Shown here: positions 62,199-64,000 of the stretch, one piece after another
Numbering within the stretch: position 1 is the stretch's first letter
How the letters are laid out: each line of letters opens with the position of its first letter
Source: CAMCXE01 sp036520615
GTDB lineage: Bacteria; Pseudomonadota; Gammaproteobacteria; Pseudomonadales; Cellvibrionaceae
DNA: 64,000 nucleotides
Assembly: GCA_036520615.1 (NCBI GenBank)
Contig: DATDJI010000060.1
Span: forward strand, 83,362-147,361
Direction: 5' to 3'
Notes under the pieces: generated by a model
The model's database searches: none
Told to the model about the DNA's origin: nothing
Seen by the model: only the letters and a program-made list of their open reading frames with translations
Position numbers and translations under genes: made by a program

Positions 62199-62768
62199 AT
62201 GGAAGCCCTATTTAGTTCTACAGCTGCAGTTGCCATCGCTGAAATCGGCGATAAAACTCAGCTCTTAACCCTATTTTTAATCACTCGCTACCGTAAACCC
62301 TGGCCGATTATTGCTGGTGTTTTACTGGCAACCTTGGTCAATCATGGTCTATCGGCCTGGCTAGGCAGTTGGGTTGCAGGGTTTATTCCGGCTCAATGGC
62401 TACCCTATATCCTAAGCTTGAGCTTTGTGGCAGTGGGACTTTGGCTGTTAATTCCCGATAAAGACGACGAGGCAAATGAGCGGTTTAGCCAGTACGGCGC
62501 CTTTACTGCTAGTTTGGTATTGTTCTTTTTGGCGGAAATTGGCGATAAAACCCAAATCGCTACGGTGATCCTCGCGGCCAAATACTCTGCAACTGTGCAG
62601 GTGGTACTCGGCACAACCATTGGTATGTTGCTCGCCAATGTGCCGGTAATTTTTGCCGGGCAGTGGATTATGACGAAAATCCCTCTAGCCGCCGCACGCA
62701 AAATGGCTTTTGTGTTGTTTATGCTGTTGGCGGTTGCAACACTCGTCGGTGCCATCTGGCTTAGATAA
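62199..62768 (+). CDS. GDT1/TMEM165 (UPF0016) family cation exporter
   Basis: A 189-residue inner-membrane protein with six helices. It carries the defining ExGDKT motif twice, IAEIGDKTQLLTLF at the N-terminus and LAEIGDKTQIATVI in the second half, showing its internal duplication. Bacterial members (MneA/MntX) export manganese; calcium or proton exchange is reported for eukaryotic ones. I saw no yybP-ykoY riboswitch upstream. A terminator follows. Confidence 0.93.
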   Translation: MEALFSSTAAVAIAEIGDKTQLLTLFLITRYRKPWPIIAGVLLATLVNHGLSAWLGSWVAGFIPAQWLPYILSLSFVAVGLWLLIPDKDDEANERFSQYGAFTASLVLFFLAEIGDKTQIATVILAAKYSATVQVVLGTTIGMLLANVPVIFAGQWIMTKIPLAAARKMAFVLFMLLAVATLVGAIWLR

Positions 62769-63100
62769 ATTTTTAAAGCTGTTTTAAATCATGTGGCAGG
62801 GAGTATTTCCCATGCTTGCCCACCTATCTCTAAAACTGCGCACAAGGTTGTCGTAAAAGCTTTGTGCGCACTTTTTTTGCCCATTATTACCTGCTAGTCT
62901 GCGCGGCTTTTAAACCCGGCGGTCGTTTTGATCTTCAGAATAGGCACCTTCATCAAGCTTGTTGGCGTTATTTAGCGTTGAGCACGCGAGATTTCTGGCA
63001 TGCCGTGAAATTAGAGCAGCGCTTAAATTGCCCGAATTGCCAAACGTAAAAAACCACTTAGCTTAGATTTCAGTTAACCATGACACGTCAAGGTTTGATT
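62769..63100. other. Intergenic region between the GDT1-family gene and amt
   Basis: About 330 bases holding a strong terminator at 62837-62878. A 61-codon frame from 62864 starts inside that hairpin, so I do not accept it as a gene. The promoter of amt must lie in the right part; no NtrC or sigma-54 site was clearly recognised. Confidence 0.4.
62837..62878 (+). terminator. Intrinsic terminator after the GDT1-family gene
   Basis: TGCGCACAA (62837-62845) and TTGTGCGCA (62862-62870) form a perfect stem followed by CTTTTTTT. Confidence 0.88.
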
Positions 63101-64000
63101 ATGCCGTTACAAATGTACACTTTAATCAGAATGATCGTATTGTTTGGGCTTGCTAATTCCGCCTGGGCTGATGCTCCCAAACTTGATTCAGGTAATAGCG
63201 CCTGGGTGTTAACCGCCACGGCTCTAGTGTTATTTATGACGCTTCCCGGGCTTGCGCTGTTTTACGGCGGCTTGGTTAGAGCTAAAAACGTGCTCTCAGT
63301 ACTTATGCAATGTTTTGCCATTTGCTGTGTTGCGTCTTTATTGTGGTTTTTCTGCGCATACAGCTTAAGTTTCGCGCCTGGCTCCGCGTGGCTCGGGGAT
63401 CTATCTAAAGCTCTATTTAGCGGTATGGGCCGGGACAGTTTGCAGGGCGATATTCCAGAATCCCTATTCGCGCTATTTCAAATGACGTTCTCCATTATTA
63501 CTCCTGCGCTGATTATCGGTGCAGTGGCAGAGCGGATGAAATTCTCCAGCGTTTTAGTTTTTAGCGGTTTGTGGCTGTTAGTCGTATACGCGCCTGTCTG
63601 CCATTGGGTGTGGGGCGGCGGTTGGTTGATGAGTATGGGTATGCTCGATTTCGCAGGCGGTACGGTTGTGCATATTACTGCAGGGGTCGCAGCCTTAGTG
63701 GCAGCTCTTTCCATTGGCAATCGCCAGGGCTTTCCTAATACAGCTATGCCTCCTCACAATATGACGATGACCGTAACCGGCGCCGGCATGCTTTGGGTGG
63801 GTTGGTTTGGTTTTAACGGCGGCAGCGCGCTCATGGCCAATGGCAACGCATCGATGGCCATGCTGGTGACGCATCTCTCTGCAGCGGCCGGTGCTTTGGC
63901 TTGGATGGGCATGGAATGGTGGCGTTTTTCTAAACCGAGCGTGCTCGGTGCCGTAACGGGAATGGTGGCAGGCCTAGGGACTATCACCCCAGCGTCCGGC
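63101..64000 (+). CDS. amtB: Ammonium transporter, 3' end cut by window edge
   Basis: The first 300 residues of an Amt/Rh-type channel. A signal peptide (IRMIVLFGLANSAWA) is followed by LTATALVLFMTLPGLALFYG, GGLVRAKNVLSVLMQCF, ALFQMTFSIITPALIIGAVA, the His-containing AGGTVVHITAGVAAL, and the signature MLWVGWFGFNGGSAL. I prefer the ATG at 63101 (AAGG seven bases upstream) over 63080, which has no ribosome-binding site. Residues of the phenylalanine gate and first conserved histidine are present; the C-terminal tail that binds GlnK is outside the window, as would be any following glnK. Confidence 0.95.
   Translation, partial: MPLQMYTLIRMIVLFGLANSAWADAPKLDSGNSAWVLTATALVLFMTLPGLALFYGGLVRAKNVLSVLMQCFAICCVASLLWFFCAYSLSFAPGSAWLGDLSKALFSGMGRDSLQGDIPESLFALFQMTFSIITPALIIGAVAERMKFSSVLVFSGLWLLVVYAPVCHWVWGGGWLMSMGMLDFAGGTVVHITAGVAALVAALSIGNRQGFPNTAMPPHNMTMTVTGAGMLWVGWFGFNGGSALMANGNASMAMLVTHLSAAAGALAWMGMEWWRFSKPSVLGAVTGMVAGLGTITPASG

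Noticed and set aside
62864..63049. 61-codon frame before amt
   Set aside because: It begins inside the right arm of a strong intrinsic terminator, has no ribosome-binding site and no recognised family.

Overview
This looks like a chromosomal segment of a free-living, plant-polysaccharide-degrading gammaproteobacterium of the Cellvibrio type (Cellvibrionaceae). The strongest signs are four lipoproteins with long poly-serine linkers, a set of secreted or surface xylan- and pectin-acting enzymes (GH10, GH30, PL11, CE4, an esterase), a large TonB-dependent receptor, and gammaproteobacterial gene orders such as nudF-yqiB-cpdA. The assignment rests on gene content and style; no database search was possible.

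Layout. 1-9.8 kb: partial glyA; a GAF-PAS-PAS-GGDEF-EAL protein; two tandem NarK-type nitrate/nitrite transporters, the second of which lacks a TM8 arginine; and a hipBA toxin-antitoxin operon with repeated operators. 10.2-13.8 kb: a poly-Ser CE4 deacetylase lipoprotein, a VOC protein and a di-heme cytochrome c peroxidase-like protein. 13.8-20.8 kb: a sparse, AT-rich accessory zone with decayed genes, an IS3-like transposase tail with its inverted repeat, hairpin repeats, a 42-bp degenerate tandem array, a secreted beta-propeller/CBM protein, a thioesterase and a Fic toxin whose VbhA-like antitoxin frame contains a stop. 20.8-24.1 kb: tkt and pgk. 24.2-32.9 kb (minus strand): a very large esterase plus unassigned-domain lipoprotein, then a TPP-riboswitch-led string thiD-thiC-nudF-yqiB-cpdA. 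33.1-36.8 kb: argD-argF plus an iron-type ABC ATPase, preceded by a promoter and a terminator-like leader hairpin. 36.9-45 kb: grxD, a Hanks-type Ser/Thr kinase, a cold-shock protein, three membrane-anchored proteins, a PP2C phosphatase and an FHA protein. 45.8-58.9 kb: a TonB receptor, GH30 xylanase, HerA-like ATPase, Kv-like channel, small lipoprotein, UbiC/DUF98-like protein (probable ATT start), PL11 rhamnogalacturonan lyase, TMEM175-like channel and GH10 xylanase. 59-64 kb: murJ, a dicarboxylate/amino-acid symporter, a GDT1-type Mn exporter family protein and a partial amt.

How the parts fit. The outer-membrane or surface lipoproteins would cut xylan and pectin side chains near the cell, with the TonB receptor as a candidate oligosaccharide importer. 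The kinase, PP2C phosphatase and FHA protein form a reversible phospho-signalling set like those beside type VI secretion loci, but no secretion genes are visible here. Thiamine synthesis, ADP-ribose hydrolysis and cAMP hydrolysis appear to share one TPP-controlled transcription unit. Several start codons were moved from the longest open frame to a site with a better ribosome-binding site or family length. No tRNA, rRNA or CRISPR array was recognised.
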